Notes: generated by a model from the letters alone, not told the origin. Shown: positions 11,402 through 23,880, counted from the stretch's first letter. The stretch: 64,000 nucleotides of DNA from Stenogyne calaminthoides (GCA_037126765.1 JBBCBC010000026.1:31295698-31359697), one strand, 5' to 3'. A program made the numbers and translations.

Positions 11402-11825
11402 TAGAGGTGTAAGTCAGTCGAGCCGGATCGTGAGCTACTCGTGCTCGACTCGTAAAAGATCGAAATCGATTCGAGCATAATCGAGTCAAGTCGAGTTCGA
11501 GCTACTCGAATAACTATTGAATTCGAGTTCGAGCTCATAAATACTTAGCTCGAGAAGCTCGCGAGTCTAATCGAATTTGCACAGTAATTACTAATTTTAC
11601 TAAATATATATGTATTTTTTTATAATTATTTTATATTGAATTTTATAAAATTATACAGGTAAATGAGTCAAGCTTGAGCCGAGTTAGTTTCTTCTCGAGC
11701 CGAACTCGAGCTTAAAAATTTGGGCTCGACCGAGTTCGAATCGAGTTTCAAACTTCGAATATTCTAGTCGAGTTGAGTTCGAGCTCTGCACTACTCGACT
11801 CGACTCGGCTCGTTTACACACCTAG
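11402..11825. mobile_element. Non-autonomous TIR element rich in CTCGACTCG words
   Basis: Left end TAGAGGTGTAAGTCAGTCGA is imperfectly inverted at the right end (CTCGGCTCGTTTACACACCT). The subterminal 150 bp on each side consist of repeated TCGAGTTCGAG-type words, and the centre is AT-rich. No protein is encoded. The superfamily is not certain; hAT-like is my best guess. A broken second copy lies at 16787-16885. Confidence 0.6.
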
Positions 11826-11840
11826 AACTGTAAACCACTT

Positions 11841-14231
11841 CACTACAAAAAAGATGGGGTTTAACGATGGTTTTAGCGACGGAAAAGACTGTCGCTAACG
11901 ACATTAGAGACGGTTTTGGCGATGGAAAAAAATCCGACGTTGAATGGAGGGTCGCTAATTGTAGCGACAATTTTTTTGTGGCCGTCGTTGATTAGCGACA
12001 GATTTAGCGACGAATTAGCGATTGCTTTTTTTTATTATATCCGTATCTAAAGCGTGAATTTACGAGAAAAAAAATGGCTCACGGTGGTTCAAACCCGAGC
12101 ACAGGGGGTGCCCGGGTGGGCACCGAACCACCCGAACCACGGATCATCTCGAACCCAATCACCAATGTGGTCATATATAAGCCACCAAACCTCCCAATTA
12201 AATGAGAAATTTTCGCTCCCAAAGGGGACCGAACACGGGACCTATGGGCGCCTGAGCGGGGACCAAACCGCTTGGGCACTTGCTTTCTTACGTTTACTTA
12301 ATGAAATTAATTCTATATGTCCTAAAAATCATTTTTTTACAATTTTTTTAAATTCTTTATTTCAATTATCTAATTTAATGATTTAACTACATTTTAATAT
12401 AATAATTATAATTTTTATTTATTTATAAATTTAAATTAAATTGTATTATATTAAAATTATATTTATTTATTTATTTATAATTCATTTTTGTACATTTTTT
12501 TTATTTTTTTTTATTTCATTTGTTTAATTTAACTATCCAATAATCTTTAAAATACTAATTATATATATATTTTACTTTATAAATTATAAATAAATGATTA
12601 TATTATTTTAAAATTGTATATGTCCTAATTTTTTTTTTAAAAACAAATACTACTTTCTATTTAAACAAGTAATACTTTATATTTAAACAAGTAATACTTT
12701 CTATTTAAACAAGTACTACTTTTCATTTAAACAAGTACTACTTAATAATTTAAACAATTACTACTTTTTATTTAAACAAGTAATACTTTTCATTTAACAA
12801 GTAATACCTTTCATTTAAATAAATAATACCTTTCATTTAAACAAGTATGACTTTTCAATTTAAACAAGAACTACTTTTCATTTAAGCAAGTGATACTTTC
12901 TATTTAAACAAGTACTACTTTTCATTTAATCAAGCATTACTTTTCATTTTTACAAGTACTACTTCTAATTTAAACAAGTAATACGTTTCATTTAAATAAA
13001 TAATACGTTTCATTTAAACAAGCAGTACTTTTCATTTAAACAAATACTATTTTTCAATTTAAACAAATACTATTAATTTTCTATTTAAACAAGTAATACT
13101 TTTCATTTAACAAGTAGTAATACTTTTCATTTAAATAAGTACTACTTTTCTATTTAAACAAGTACTACTTTTCATATAAACAAGTACTACTTTCCTATTT
13201 AAACAACTACAACTTTTCTATTTAAACAAGTAATACTTTTCATTTAACAAGTAATACTTTTCATTTAAACAAGTAATACATTTCATTTAAAGAAGTAATA
13301 CTCTCTATTATTTAAAAAAGTAATATTTTTAATTTAAACAAGTAATACTTTTAATTTAAACAAGTACTACTTTCTATTTAAACAAGTACTACTTTTCTAT
13401 TTAAACAAGTAATATTTTTCTATTTAAACAAGTAATACTTTTCATTTAAACAAGTACTACTTTTCATTTAAACAAGTACTACTTTTCTATTTAAACAACT
13501 ACAACTTTTCTATTTAAATAAGTAATACTTTTCATTTAACAAGTAATACTTTTCATTTAAACAAGTAATACCTTTCATTTAAACAAGTAATAATTTCTAT
13601 TATTTAAACAATACTTTTAATTTAAACAAGTAATACTTTTCATTTAACCAAGTACTACTTTTCTATTTAAACAAGTAGTACTTTTCTATTTAAATAAGTA
13701 ATACTTTTAATTTAACAAGTAATACTTTTCGCTTAAACAAGTACTATTTTTCTATTTAAATAAGTACTACTGTTAGTCAATCTATAAATGAAATTTTATA
13801 CCGTAAATTACTCGAAATAGATCTGACTACGGTCAGGTCGAACTCTTCTCCAAGGGATTATAAATTAAATATACGGTAAGATGCATTAACAACAATTAAA
13901 AAACCTAGTATAATTCTGAAACATTAAAAAAAAAAATTAAATATTTTAAAAAAATTTGTTAATTAAAAAAAATTAAAAAAAAAACATCGGTAATCAGTCG
14001 CTAAAAAAGCCGTCTCTAAATCCGTCGCAAAAATCGTCACCAAATCCGTCGCTAAAGGGATTAGTCCAAAACGTCGGTAAAACCGTAGCTAAAACCGTCG
14101 CTATTTGCGACGATGCTCTTGACCGTCGCTAAAACTGTTGACTTTGACCATTTCATCATAACCGTCGTAAAAATCGTTGCTATTTGTGACGGTTCTTGTA
14201 ACCGTCACTAAAACGCGTATTTTTTGTAGTG
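11841..14231. mobile_element. Non-autonomous CACTA (En/Spm) element
   Basis: Ends CACTACAAAAAA and TTTTTTGTAGTG are perfect 12-bp inverted repeats, flanked by the 3-bp duplication CTT (11838-11840 and 14232-14234). Subterminal zones (11860-12025 and 13985-14225) are packed with CGTCGCTAAA/TTTAGCGACG words in opposite orientation, the expected transposase-binding architecture. The interior contains no TNPA/TNPD-like frame. It holds a GC-richer block (12070-12290) with repeated GGGCAC and ACCGAAC words, and a long minisatellite. Length 2391 bp. Confidence 0.9.
12636..13775 (+). repeat. Minisatellite inside the CACTA element
   Basis: About 45 to 50 imperfect copies of a 22-25 bp unit, roughly ACTTTTCATTTAAACAAGTA, run head to tail. 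Variation is mainly TACTAC versus TAATAC and CAT versus CTAT; higher-order blocks of four to six units recur (compare 13150-13320 with 13390-13600). There are no unique spacers, so this is satellite-like DNA and not a CRISPR array. Confidence 0.9.
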
Positions 14232-14488
14232 CTTGTATTAAAAAATGAAAAATTTAAAAGTTTTTGACCAAATCATCATTATCTTATCCTACCTACAAGT
14301 TGGTTGATTGTTGTCATTTTGTCTTCAAAACGTCAGAATGATTGCTCCTATGGTTTCGATTGAAATTTAAAATATAATTATAAACTAGTATATATGCTCC
14401 TCTACCAACTATCAAGATGTAAAAAACATGATTTGATATAAATTAATTTACTAATTAACGATATGTGAAATGGGACGATTGATAAACA

Positions 14489-15031
14489 TGTTATTACCCT
14501 GGATGGCCCAAATCCCCATATTAGTATGATATTGTTCGCTTTGGGCTGAACTCGAAGATTTGTTTTTTGGCATTTCCCAAAAGACCTCATACCAATTGAG
14601 ATAAGATCCATCTTAATATACCCTCATGATTCTCCCATATTATTTCGACGTGGGGATATTGTTTGAACCCCAACAATCCTCCCCTCAAACAAAGATCACC
14701 TAGTCTCCCCCTCAAACGACCCGCTCAATACCGCCTAATCCATAGAGACCCCTGTTTTTTTACCAAGACTTCACCGTCTTATTTGTTTAACACCGGGAAC
14801 TACTCCACACCGTTTCTTCTGGGACCATGGCTCTGATACCACTATTATGGACCTGGATGAACCTAAATCCCCACATTGGTATGATACTGTCATCTTTGGG
14901 CCGAGCCCGCACGAATTTGTTTTTGAGCATCTTCCAAAAGGTCTCATACCAATTGAGATAGAGTTCATCCTAATATACCCCCATAATCCTCCCATATTAT
15001 TTTGATGTGGGATATTGTTTGAACCTCAACA
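14489..15031 (-). mobile_element. Complete TRIM (terminal-repeat retrotransposon in miniature)
   Basis: Two direct repeats of about 187 bp (14489-14675 and about 14842-15031) share ATACCAATTGAGATA and GATATTGTTTGAACC. Each begins or ends with TG/CA. On the minus strand the upper repeat is followed by a methionine-tRNA primer site, TGGTATCAGAGCC (plus coordinates 14829-14841). A purine tract, GAGGGGAGGAT, precedes the lower repeat. The 5-bp duplication AAACA flanks the unit (14484-14488 and 15032-15036). The interior is only about 165 bp and non-coding, so mobility depended on another element. Confidence 0.85.
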
Positions 15032-15036
15032 AAACA

Positions 15037-15950
15037 AGCAGTCAGTAGACATATATAAATCATAATATATTTTAAAAAAAAATCAGACATGTGTAATTAG
15101 TTTATTATTATTATTATAAATGTTTTTTTTAATGAGTTGTTTGGAAATTATTGGGTTTAATTTAAAGTAAAGCACGCCTTGTCACTAACTATTGATTAAG
15201 ATGGCGACTTAATGATGTGATTATTGACAATCTTTCATGATTTAAGTGCAACATGATTTTGCTTATATAATTTACTAAGAATTCATTCTATATTAATAAG
15301 TTGATAAATATGGCGTCGTTTTCAATAATAACACAATTTCATATTATTTAGATGCATGCATGCCCGCCTTAATAAGTCATATATATATTCGATTATATAA
15401 TAAAGAGGAGAAGATTTAATCCATTCGTATTTAATTTAGTCAGTTTAGATGTAAAACAATTGTAAATATATGTTATAAGTACGCATATAAATTGTGTTCA
15501 ATTAATGAAATATAAATGTATATTTAGACTATTCTAGTAAAATACGGTAACATACCCAATTTACGATATATTTTGAGGACTATATACTTGGACCAACCTG
15601 CTATTTAAAATAGGTCACGGAGCTTAACAACTAAACTAACAAGTCTACTTTTTTAATTTAATTTTTTTTTTGTTAAACAAGTTTGGTAAGTAATTTAAAT
15701 TAAAGTTAATTGCGAAAAAAAATATCATGTACATAAGATAAAAGCTCACTAAGCTTAGGTAATCAGGTTTAATTCTCTACGTGGTTCAATCATTAATTTC
15801 TTAAGTAGGTAATCTTACCGGTTGAATTAAATAGAAATCCATAAGATAAAAGCTCTTAAGTAAAATAAAATTGAAAAATACATGCATTTTAATGATGGAA
15901 AAATGGGGGATAACAAATTTGATGGGGTGGGTCTCATGGGTATATATTCA
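15037..15950. other. AT-rich intergenic DNA
   Basis: No reading frame, RNA gene or repeat end is convincing here. Composition matches the other low-copy intergenic parts of the left third. Confidence 0.5.
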
Positions 15951-16410
15951 GGTGCACCGTGCACTTATAATATATTTTAGAATCATACAATTTATTGTAC
16001 TGAAAGATGCAATTTATTTACACTGAATCGTGCAATTATTTTTTCCGTATTAATAAAAGTTGCATGATTCAGTGTAGACAAGTTGCATTTTTTATAACTC
16101 GATATCCGATGTAAGAACCGACTAATGCAGGGGACCAGAACCCACCGTCCACTAGCTGGGGCCCCCACTTCAAGTTATAGTCTGTATGAATTGGTTCATC
16201 TCAAGAGTTGATTGCACCTGAGAGTGTTCGAACATGAGACGAGAAAGCGTCCTTCTAAGACGGGTGTTAGCGCTTAGAGAGAATCACACTCCTAAGTCCC
16301 AAGTCTACATCACTAGACCAGCCCTTGGGGGTTGTGTAGACAAGTTTCATATTTTAATATAACAAATTGCATGATTCTAAAATGCATTATAAGTGAATTG
16401 TGCACTCGGG
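15951..16410. mobile_element. MITE split by a SINE
   Basis: The left end (GGTGCACCGTGCACTTATAA, then TTTTAGAATCATACAATTT) is inverted at the right end (AAATTGCATGATTCTAAAAT, then TTATAAGTGAATTGTGCAC). Removing the SINE at about 16090-16333 gives a unit of about 200 bp with a hairpin-like structure. No coding capacity. The superfamily is not clear. Confidence 0.65.
16089..16333 (-). mobile_element. tRNA-type SINE
   Basis: On the minus strand the unit starts near CCCCCAAGGGCTGGTCTAGT (pol III A-box-like TGGTCTAGTGAT, plus 16309-16320), continues to a B-box-like TGTTCGAACAC (plus 16224-16234) and ends in an A-run (plus TTTTTT near 16089). Flanks GTGTAGACAAGTTGCAT (16072-16088) and GTGTAGACAAGTTTCAT (16334-16350) are a 17-bp duplication with one mismatch, as left by target-primed integration. 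The A-to-B spacing is longer than in a normal tRNA, so promoter activity is doubtful. Confidence 0.65.
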
Positions 16411-16786
16411 TTCATACAAGACTTAGCCGACTTAGCCAATTTGATGATGATGGCTGGGTTAATTTTGTGAAAGCATCATGGGACTAGCCTCGTTAATTGC
16501 CGACAAATAAAGCAGTTGAGCAAAGCATGTGCCTTCTTTATCCGACTACTTAATATTTGATTATGACATTAATTAGGCGACGAGTCACACTATTTATGGA
16601 CACATTTTATTGATTTTAACATGGAACATGGTTGGTTTGCTTAATCATCCAACCATCCTCCACTAATCAAAAGTAATTAGTATGATAAGACACTTGGTGT
16701 GATAATGTAATTATGTAAAAATTAATTTAAATTTTTTTTATCAGTAGTAAAATAATTATATTAACTTGTAAAATATATAAAAAATT
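16411..16786. other. AT-rich intergenic DNA
   Basis: Last stretch of low-copy-like sequence before the retrotransposon nest. No feature is supported. Confidence 0.5.
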
Positions 16787-16885
16787 GGGGTGTAAGTAAG
16801 TCAAACTGGCTCGCGAGCTACTAGTGCTTAATTCGTAAAAAGATCAAAATCGACTATAGCATAATCGAGTCGAGTCTCGAACTCT
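16787..16885. mobile_element. Broken copy of the CTCGACTCG TIR element
   Basis: GGGTGTAAGTAAGTCAAACT followed by GCTCGCGAGCTACTAGTGC and ATAATCGAGTCGAGT matches the left 100 bp of the element at 11402-11825. It stops abruptly at gypsy gag sequence near 16886, so the join is a breakpoint between two transposons. Confidence 0.6.
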
Positions 16886-17205
16886 AGTAGGCGATCCGCC
16901 CATGGTTGCCTAAAAAACTGGCCTGCATTCATGGTCAATGTCTCGAGGAACTTTACTTCCAGAGTGTTATTGATTGACTTGAATGTTCCCGGAGCTCGGT
17001 AGCTCACAGGTCAAGGCCTTCTGAAAGGTTTTTCGGACTTCGGGTCAGACTTCTTGACTTCGACCTTCACCTCACTTGGTCGATGCTCACCCAATCTTGA
17101 GGCCAGTATCTCGGCGTTGGTGATCATAATACTTGCTCGGTATCAGAAATCGGCGTAGCTTGATGGGTAATCCTTGTTCATCATCTTCCAGAGTTTGGTT
17201 CCTTT
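16886..17205 (-). pseudogene. Distal gag fragment of gypsy element G4
   Basis: On the minus strand this is the continuation of the gag frame that breaks off at 48358. One frame reads NAEILASRLGEHRPSEVKVE after an internal stop. The last five bases (CCTTT, 17201-17205) are repeated at 48358-48362 on the far side of copia element C2, which shows that C2 landed inside gag. Nothing of G4 protease, reverse transcriptase or 3' LTR follows: the element is cut off near 16886. Confidence 0.7.
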
Positions 17206-19045
17206 TGTTGGGGAATAAGTTGCACAGATCTATTCGGGGTGAATATTTAAATACAAATTTAATTCTTATAATTATTACTAGCATGAATTAATCCTATATT
17301 AATTCAAATAATAATCCAACAACAAAACATGCATATAATTAAATCACGTAAAATCCCACGCGATGCGAATTCTACGAGTTTACGTGAAACGTCACCTCTT
17401 GGACGGCAATGACTTTGTTTATTAGACACACCAAAAGAACTTCCCAAGTATTCCCTTAATCCTTGCTCGACTATCCGGTGGTAGGACACTTGCGAACAAT
17501 TAACAAAAGGAAAATAAATTATGTTGCACCACCTTTGTGGATTTGCTAATTTTTTCAGCACATGGAATTGTACTTGGGAATGAAAGAGTCATCCCCTATT
17601 TATAGAGTGGAGGTGGTCGAATTTTTAGGGCAAAAACAATGTGGGAAAATCTTTTCTTGATCTCCAAGAAATCTTGAATATATCTCCTATATTCTTTTCC
17701 CATAATTATAATATTCCACAAAATCCCACCTACTCTTTGTTATGGATTAATTTCGAAAATTATAGGGCAAGAATCCAAGATTTGGATCTTCTTGAATTTA
17801 TGAGATATTCTTGTATTTCAAGAAATACATATCTCCCATAATATCTTTTTAAGAAAATCAAGAAAATCTTTCTTTCCCTAAATTATCAAAATTTTTGAAA
17901 ATTTCCCTATGGATAACCAAGTGGGAGATTTCTTGAATTTAATGAGATAATCTTGTATTCCAAGAATTCATATCTTCATTCCATAACAAAATTCAAAGAA
18001 AATCTTTCTCCCCTTTATATCCATAAATTTCGAAAAACATGGAAAAAATAAGGCAACAATATTTATTTTATTTTAAACACCTTTTCAGTTATTGAACTTT
18101 ATGTTGGGCTACTTAGGGGGCCTTTAGGAGAATTAAGATTGGACCTTCCAATGGATCTTGAATTATCAATATTGAGCCACAATATTATTCAAGCCCATAA
18201 ATATTAATTAATCACACTACATAATTAATATTGCACTATCCATCTTAACCCATATTACAGTCAATATGGCTCCCGGTTATTATTTCCCGTGTTTAAGATT
18301 ATCTAGCCCATTAATTAATTCAAGCCACTGAAATAGCTTTCCGTTAATTAATATCTTTTGTCCTCGGTTAAGGAACAGTTCAACATTATTACTCATACCG
18401 AAAACTAGTTCCACTTGCAAGATTTGGTATGATAAAACTTATGAACCTCCCAAGGGGGCAAATCGAACAAGCATACTTGCACACAATTCTCCGTATTAAA
18501 TCTTAGCAATCACATGTGACCAATAATATTGCCCAAGATAAAAAGTATCGAATATCGTTGATTCTCTACTCGTGATAAGTCAAAGCAATAGTTACCAACC
18601 ACACGTGATCCTATTTAAGGAACGAAGATTAAGAAATAACGAACCACTGAGGTCTAATTCTTCCTTGTTCGGGTTCAAGAATTTGTCCTCCAGAGGGTCT
18701 TATTCAAAGGCATCACCATGCACTAGTGTAATCTCTTGGTCAAGACAAGCCAATCTGAGCCTTACACTTCAACCTTTCACGATGGATTGTTCATTTCCAT
18801 CTAGGTCGTGAATAGTGTACTTTTAGTTACAAGGGATTGTTAATTTAATCTTCTGTGATCTGGTATCACTAAATTAACTACAATGTAACACGTACTATTT
18901 ATTGAACAATTATGCAAAGAAATATATGTAACATTCAATGATATTTAAAGCATCGATGATAAACAATTTATTTCAAAAAAAAGTCCGAAATTCAGGTTTT
19001 GATTATACAAAGTAAAAAGCATACTTTTCAAAGATAATCTCAACA
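17206..19045 (-). repeat. C2 3' LTR
   Basis: 1840 bp, TGTTGGGG at the left and CTCAACA at the right. On the minus strand a TATA box (CTATAAATAG) occupies plus positions 17596-17605. The purine tract AGTGGGAGAT, needed for plus-strand priming, lies just right of it (19046-19055 read on the minus strand). The 66-codon open frame inside is non-coding LTR sequence. Confidence 0.9.
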
Positions 19046-19205
19046 ATCTCCCACTTATACTCAAAGTCCGCTTTTAAGTATACTATAACATGTCTCGTGT
19101 AGTTCCTAATACGTGACATCTAATGTCACCTACACGAACCTAATAATTTCTCCCACTTATACTCAAAGCAGATTGACAACGATCTTGACACCCATTCCTT
19201 CCAAT

Positions 19206-21062
19206 TGTTGGGAATGATTCGCACAAGATCTCTGGGTGAATATTTAAATACAAATTTAATTCATTAATTATTACTAGCATGAATTAATCCTATATTAATT
19301 CAAATAATAATTGCAACAACAAATTATGCATATAAAAAGCCACGAAAACCCACGTGACGCTTAATCTACGGGTTTACGTGAACGCATTCTCTCGGGATGG
19401 CAAATGACTTGGTCGGACGGACTAACCAAAAGGACTTCCCAAGTATTCCCTTAGCCCTTGCTCGACAATCCGGTGGAAGGATACTCGCGAACAATTAACA
19501 AAAGGAAAAAATAAACTTTGTTGCACCACTTATGTGGATTTGCTAATATTTCCAGCACATGGAATTGTACTTGGGAATGAACTAATCATCCCCTATTTAT
19601 AGGAGAGGAGGGGCACGAAATTTATGTGAATTTTCAATGTGGGAAAAGACTTTTCTTGGTCACCAAGAAATCTTGAATATATCCCATATATTCTTTTTCC
19701 CATAATTAAAATATTCCACAAAAATCCACCTCCTCTTTCTTTATGGAATATTTTCGAAAAATCTAAGGTGCAAGAATCCAAGATTTGGATCTTCTTGAAT
19801 TTATGAGATATTCTTGTATTTCAAGAAATACATATCTTCCATAATATCTTTTCAAGAAAATCAAGAAAATCTTTCTTGCCCTCTATTTTCCAAAAATTTC
19901 GAAAATCTCTTAATGAATAACCAAGTGGGAGATTTCTTGAATTTAATGAGATAATCTTGTATTCCAAGAATACATATCTTCATTCCATAACAAAATTCAA
20001 AGAAAATCTTTCTCCCTCTTTTATCCATAATTTTCGAAAATAATGAGGAAATATAAGCAACAATATTTATTTTATTTTAATCACCTTTTTCGCTTATTGG
20101 ACTATATGTTGGGCTACTCGTCGGGGCCTTTAGGAGAATTAAGATTGGACTTCTAATGGATCTTGAATATCTAATATTGAGCCACAATATAATTCAAGCC
20201 CATAAATATTAATTAATCCCACTACATAATTAATATTGTACTATCCATCTTAACCCATATTACAAATAATATGGCTCCGGTCATTATTTCCGTGTTTAAG
20301 ATTATCTAGCCCATTAATTAATTCAAGCCACCGAAATAGCTTTCCATTAATTAATATCTTTTGTCCTTTGGTCGAGGAACGGTTCAACATTATTATCCAT
20401 ACCGAAACAAATTCCACTTGCAAGATTTGGTATGATAAAACTTATGAACCTCCCAAGGGGGCAAATCAAGCAAGCGTTACTTGCACACGATTCTTCGTGA
20501 TTAAATCTTAGCAATCATATGTGACCAATAATATTGCCCAAGATAAAGTACGATTGAATCTCTCTCGATTCGCTACCCATGATAAGTCAAAGCAATAGTT
20601 ACCGATCCCACGTGATCCTATTTCAGGGGACGAAGGTTAAGAAACAACGAACCACCGAGGTCTAATTCTTCCATGTTCGGGCCAAGAATTTATCCTCCTC
20701 AGAGGGGTCCTATTCAACAAGATCGACCATGCACTAAAGTGTAATCTCTTGGTCAAGACAAACCAATCTGAGCCTTTACACCTCAACCTTTCGCGATGGT
20801 TGTTCATTTCCATCTAGGTCGTGAATGGGCGTCTTATAGTTATGAAGGATCATTAATTTAATCTTCGTGATGATCGGGTATCACTAAATTAACTACGTGT
20901 AACACGTCTGAATTATTGAACAGCTTATGCAAAGAAATATATATAACATTCAATCATATTTAAAGCATCAAATGATAAACAATTTATTTCAAGAAATAAG
21001 TCCGAAATTCGGTTTGATTATACAAAGTAAAAAGCATACTTTTTCAAAGATAATCCCCAACA
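19206..21062 (-). repeat. C1 3' LTR
   Basis: 1857 bp, TGTTGGGAATG at the left, CCCCAACA at the right. Minus-strand TATA box at plus 19593-19602. It is more like the other C1 LTR than the C2 LTRs (shared ATTCGCAC and TTAAAATATTCCACAAAAAT). Confidence 0.9.
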
Positions 21063-22660
21063 ATCTCCCACTTATACTCAAAGTCCGCTTTTAAGTATAC
21101 TACAACACGCGTCTCGAGTAGTCCGTGACATCTAATGTCACCTACACGAACCTAATAATTTCTCCCACTTATACTCAAAGCAGTTAGCAAACGGTCTTGA
21201 CACCCATTCCACTCACATGTCTCTCGAATGTATTCAGAGGCAGACGCTTTGTGAATGGATCTGGCTGGGAATCGTCCTCGTGACGCTATCTTTGCCACAT
21301 CTATATCTCCTCTCTTAACGATTTATCGTATAAGATGTCTTTCCTTTAATGTGTTTGTTTGACTGTGGACTCTTGGTTCTCTTGAATTTGTAATCGCCTT
21401 TAGCGTATATTGCTAGACAAATTGAACACCATCCAAGTCCACTAAGAAGATCTAGAGTCAATCGGTTCTTTCATCGCTTCACAAGCGACCTACTTACCCG
21501 AGTCCCATGGTTGAGTCGTTGATGCATTTCGCTTCACACTCGTCCATTTGATGGCTACACTTCCCAAATGGAAACACACTAACCGAGGCGTATAATTTCG
21601 AATCTAAATCGATTGGAAATCCGAGTCCATGTAATACGATGGGGATTGGAGTATCTCGATCGATAAATCAACATTCTATCCCGAGTTCTTTTCAAAAACT
21701 TCGAATGTTTTTAACTGTCGTCCAATTCGCTTTCCCTGAGTTACTCTGATATCTTGCTACCATGCCTACGGCAAAGCATATATCCGGTCTCGTGACACAA
21801 CAATGCATACATAAGGTTTCCGATACCGGGCACAAGGAATACCTTTCATGTCATCTATCTCCTTTTCGCCTTAGGGAACATTTTCTTGATAGATGGATTC
21901 CAAGTCCGAAAGGTACGAATCCTTTCTTGAATCTTGCATGTTGAATTGTTTCAAAACCAAGGTCTATGTATGAAACTTGCGATAACCCGACCATCCTTTT
22001 CTTGGATCTTGATCCCAAGGATGTGTCCGGTTTTCCCTAAGTCTTTCATATCAAACCGCTTTTGAAATGCCATGCCCTTACGCCCCGACCACACCTTCAC
22101 ATCGCTCCCGATGATCACAATGTCATCTACGATAAGACTAAGAATACCAATGCGCCCAAACACGCTTTTTATACACACAACTTTCAAACTCGTTTTGATC
22201 AAAACCCATAAGACTTTATAACATGATCAAAACTTTGGTTCCAAGTTCGATGCCTGCTTGAGTCCGTGAATGGACCTCTTGAGCTTTCAAACTAGGTGTT
22301 CTTGGCCTGTTTCAATGAAAACATGGGGTTGTTGCATATAGATCTCTTTATCAAGACTTCCACAGAAAGTCGTCTTGACATCTATTTGCCGACTTCAAAG
22401 TTGAGATGCTTGAAGAATCGATAAGAGAAATACTGGATGGACTTAAGATGGCTACTGCTAAAAAGTTTCCTCATAATCGATCCCTTTCTTTCGAAAGTAT
22501 AACCTTTTCGCCATTAGTCTTGCTTTTTAACGGTTTCAACCTTCCCGTCCGATCCTCTCTTCCTCTTATATACCCACTTATATCCAATGGGTTTGACCCC
22601 ATTAAGTGGTTCGACTAGCTCCCACACTCTATTATGAAACATAGGACCCACTTCGCTTTC
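21063..22660 (-). pseudogene. C1 reverse transcriptase and RNase H, broken
   Basis: The minus strand between about 22660 and 21950 corresponds to the copia RT domain. The catalytic strand survives as LIVDDIVIIGSDVK (near 22120), keeping both Asp of the YVDD box with the preceding residues changed; it is followed by FDMKDLGKTGHILGIKI, a typical copia segment. RNase H follows to 21063 in several frames. Small insertions and deletions interrupt it at least once per 200-300 bp, so no full product can be made. Confidence 0.75.
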
Positions 22661-22899
22661 ATTGTTTGTTTGCCAAGAATCAGATCCTTATCTTGGAGTG
22701 CCTCGTCATATGTCCATGGGTCCGATTCCTGAATCAAGTCCGAGGACTCTCCTATTCCCATGAATCTCTCGGGTCGCCTAACAACCCTCCCACTATAACG
22801 AGGTCTTGCCAGAAAACGACGCTTGGTATATCATCTAGCACAAATCAGACCGAGGTTTGCCCTCTAAGCTCATTTAAGGTAATCTCACTTCGGGTTTTT

Positions 22900-23880
22900 T
22901 TTAGTTCATATAGTCTTCCTCCAAAATCTAAAGTGGGTGCTTATGACCACCTTTTGATCTTCGTGACCATAGAACATACACCCTTTTTGTTCCCCGGGGT
23001 ATCCTACAAACAATCTTTTAATTTCGATCGAGGATCCAATTCATCGCTTCCTTATCCAACACGAGGGGCGGACACCCCCAAATCTTCATGTGTCTCATAC
23101 TAGGCTTGGCCTCGTCCACAATTCTTTGGGAGTTTTGGGAACCGATTTGATGGCACCAAGTTCGTAATGTAAGTCATTTTCCAAGGCATGACCCCGTAAT
23201 CGACTTTCGAAGATCCATATAACTCATCATTGATCTAACTATTTCCAAAAGAATTATGTTGCTTCGCCCCGCAAACCCCCGCTTTTGTTGAGGGGTTCCG
23301 GTGTCAAATGAGTCGATACAATCCCTTCATCGATAAGTAGTTCAAAAACTCATTCTTTGAGGTATTCGCCCCACGATCATATCGTAGAGAGTTGATACGT
23401 TTTTCCCATATGATTCTCTCGCTTGAGCCTTAAATTCTTTAGAATTTCTCAAAGACTTCATTCATGCTTCATAAGGAAAATGTACCTTGAGTAATTATCA
23501 ATAAAATTACTCATAACCTCCTCTTTGCTTTGGTTAACATTGAACTACACGACATCTATGTGAACGATCTCTAACACTTCTTTAGCCCCATTCCCCTTGG
23601 CTCCAAATGCCATCTTGGTCATATTACCCTCCAAACATGATTCGCAGGTTGGATCCGATTCAACTTGGAGACGCTCCAGTGAACCATCCTTCACCAACCT
23701 TTGGATCCTCTTTGGATTTATATGACTTAATCTTAGATGCCAAAGAAGTGTCTCGTTCACGTCTGATGAACGTTTTCTCTTCTCGGAAACAGTTGATGTG
23801 TTTATAGGATACATTTCGTGAGTGGTGTGCACAGTTAATTTACATAGAGATCTTCTATCAATGTCCCGTAACAGGTACAC
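22900..23880 (-). pseudogene. C1 integrase with gag-pre-integrase zinc finger, broken
   Basis: At 23545-23880 one minus-strand frame carries the HHCC finger context LLWHLRLSHINPKRIQRL followed by CESCLEGNMTK and the start of the core domain. The core continues in other frames toward 22900, next to a PSLRHIRIWGCP-like end in the C2 copy. Multiple frameshifts. Confidence 0.7.

Noticed and set aside
12054..12386. 110-codon frame in the CACTA interior
   Set aside because: No match to TNPA, TNPD or other transposase motifs; it arises from the GC-richer repeated block.
12636..13775. Regular repeats that could be read as a CRISPR-like array
   Set aside because: Units are continuous with no unique spacers, lie inside a CACTA element and the DNA is plant nuclear. 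It is a minisatellite.
17641..17841. 66-codon frame identical at 46961-47161
   Set aside because: The identity reflects two LTRs of one element. LTR U3/R sequence is not expected to code, and the frame is not kept in the C1 LTRs.
22406..23103. Plus-strand frames of 70 and 145 codons
   Set aside because: They are shadows on the opposite strand of copia RT and integrase remnants.
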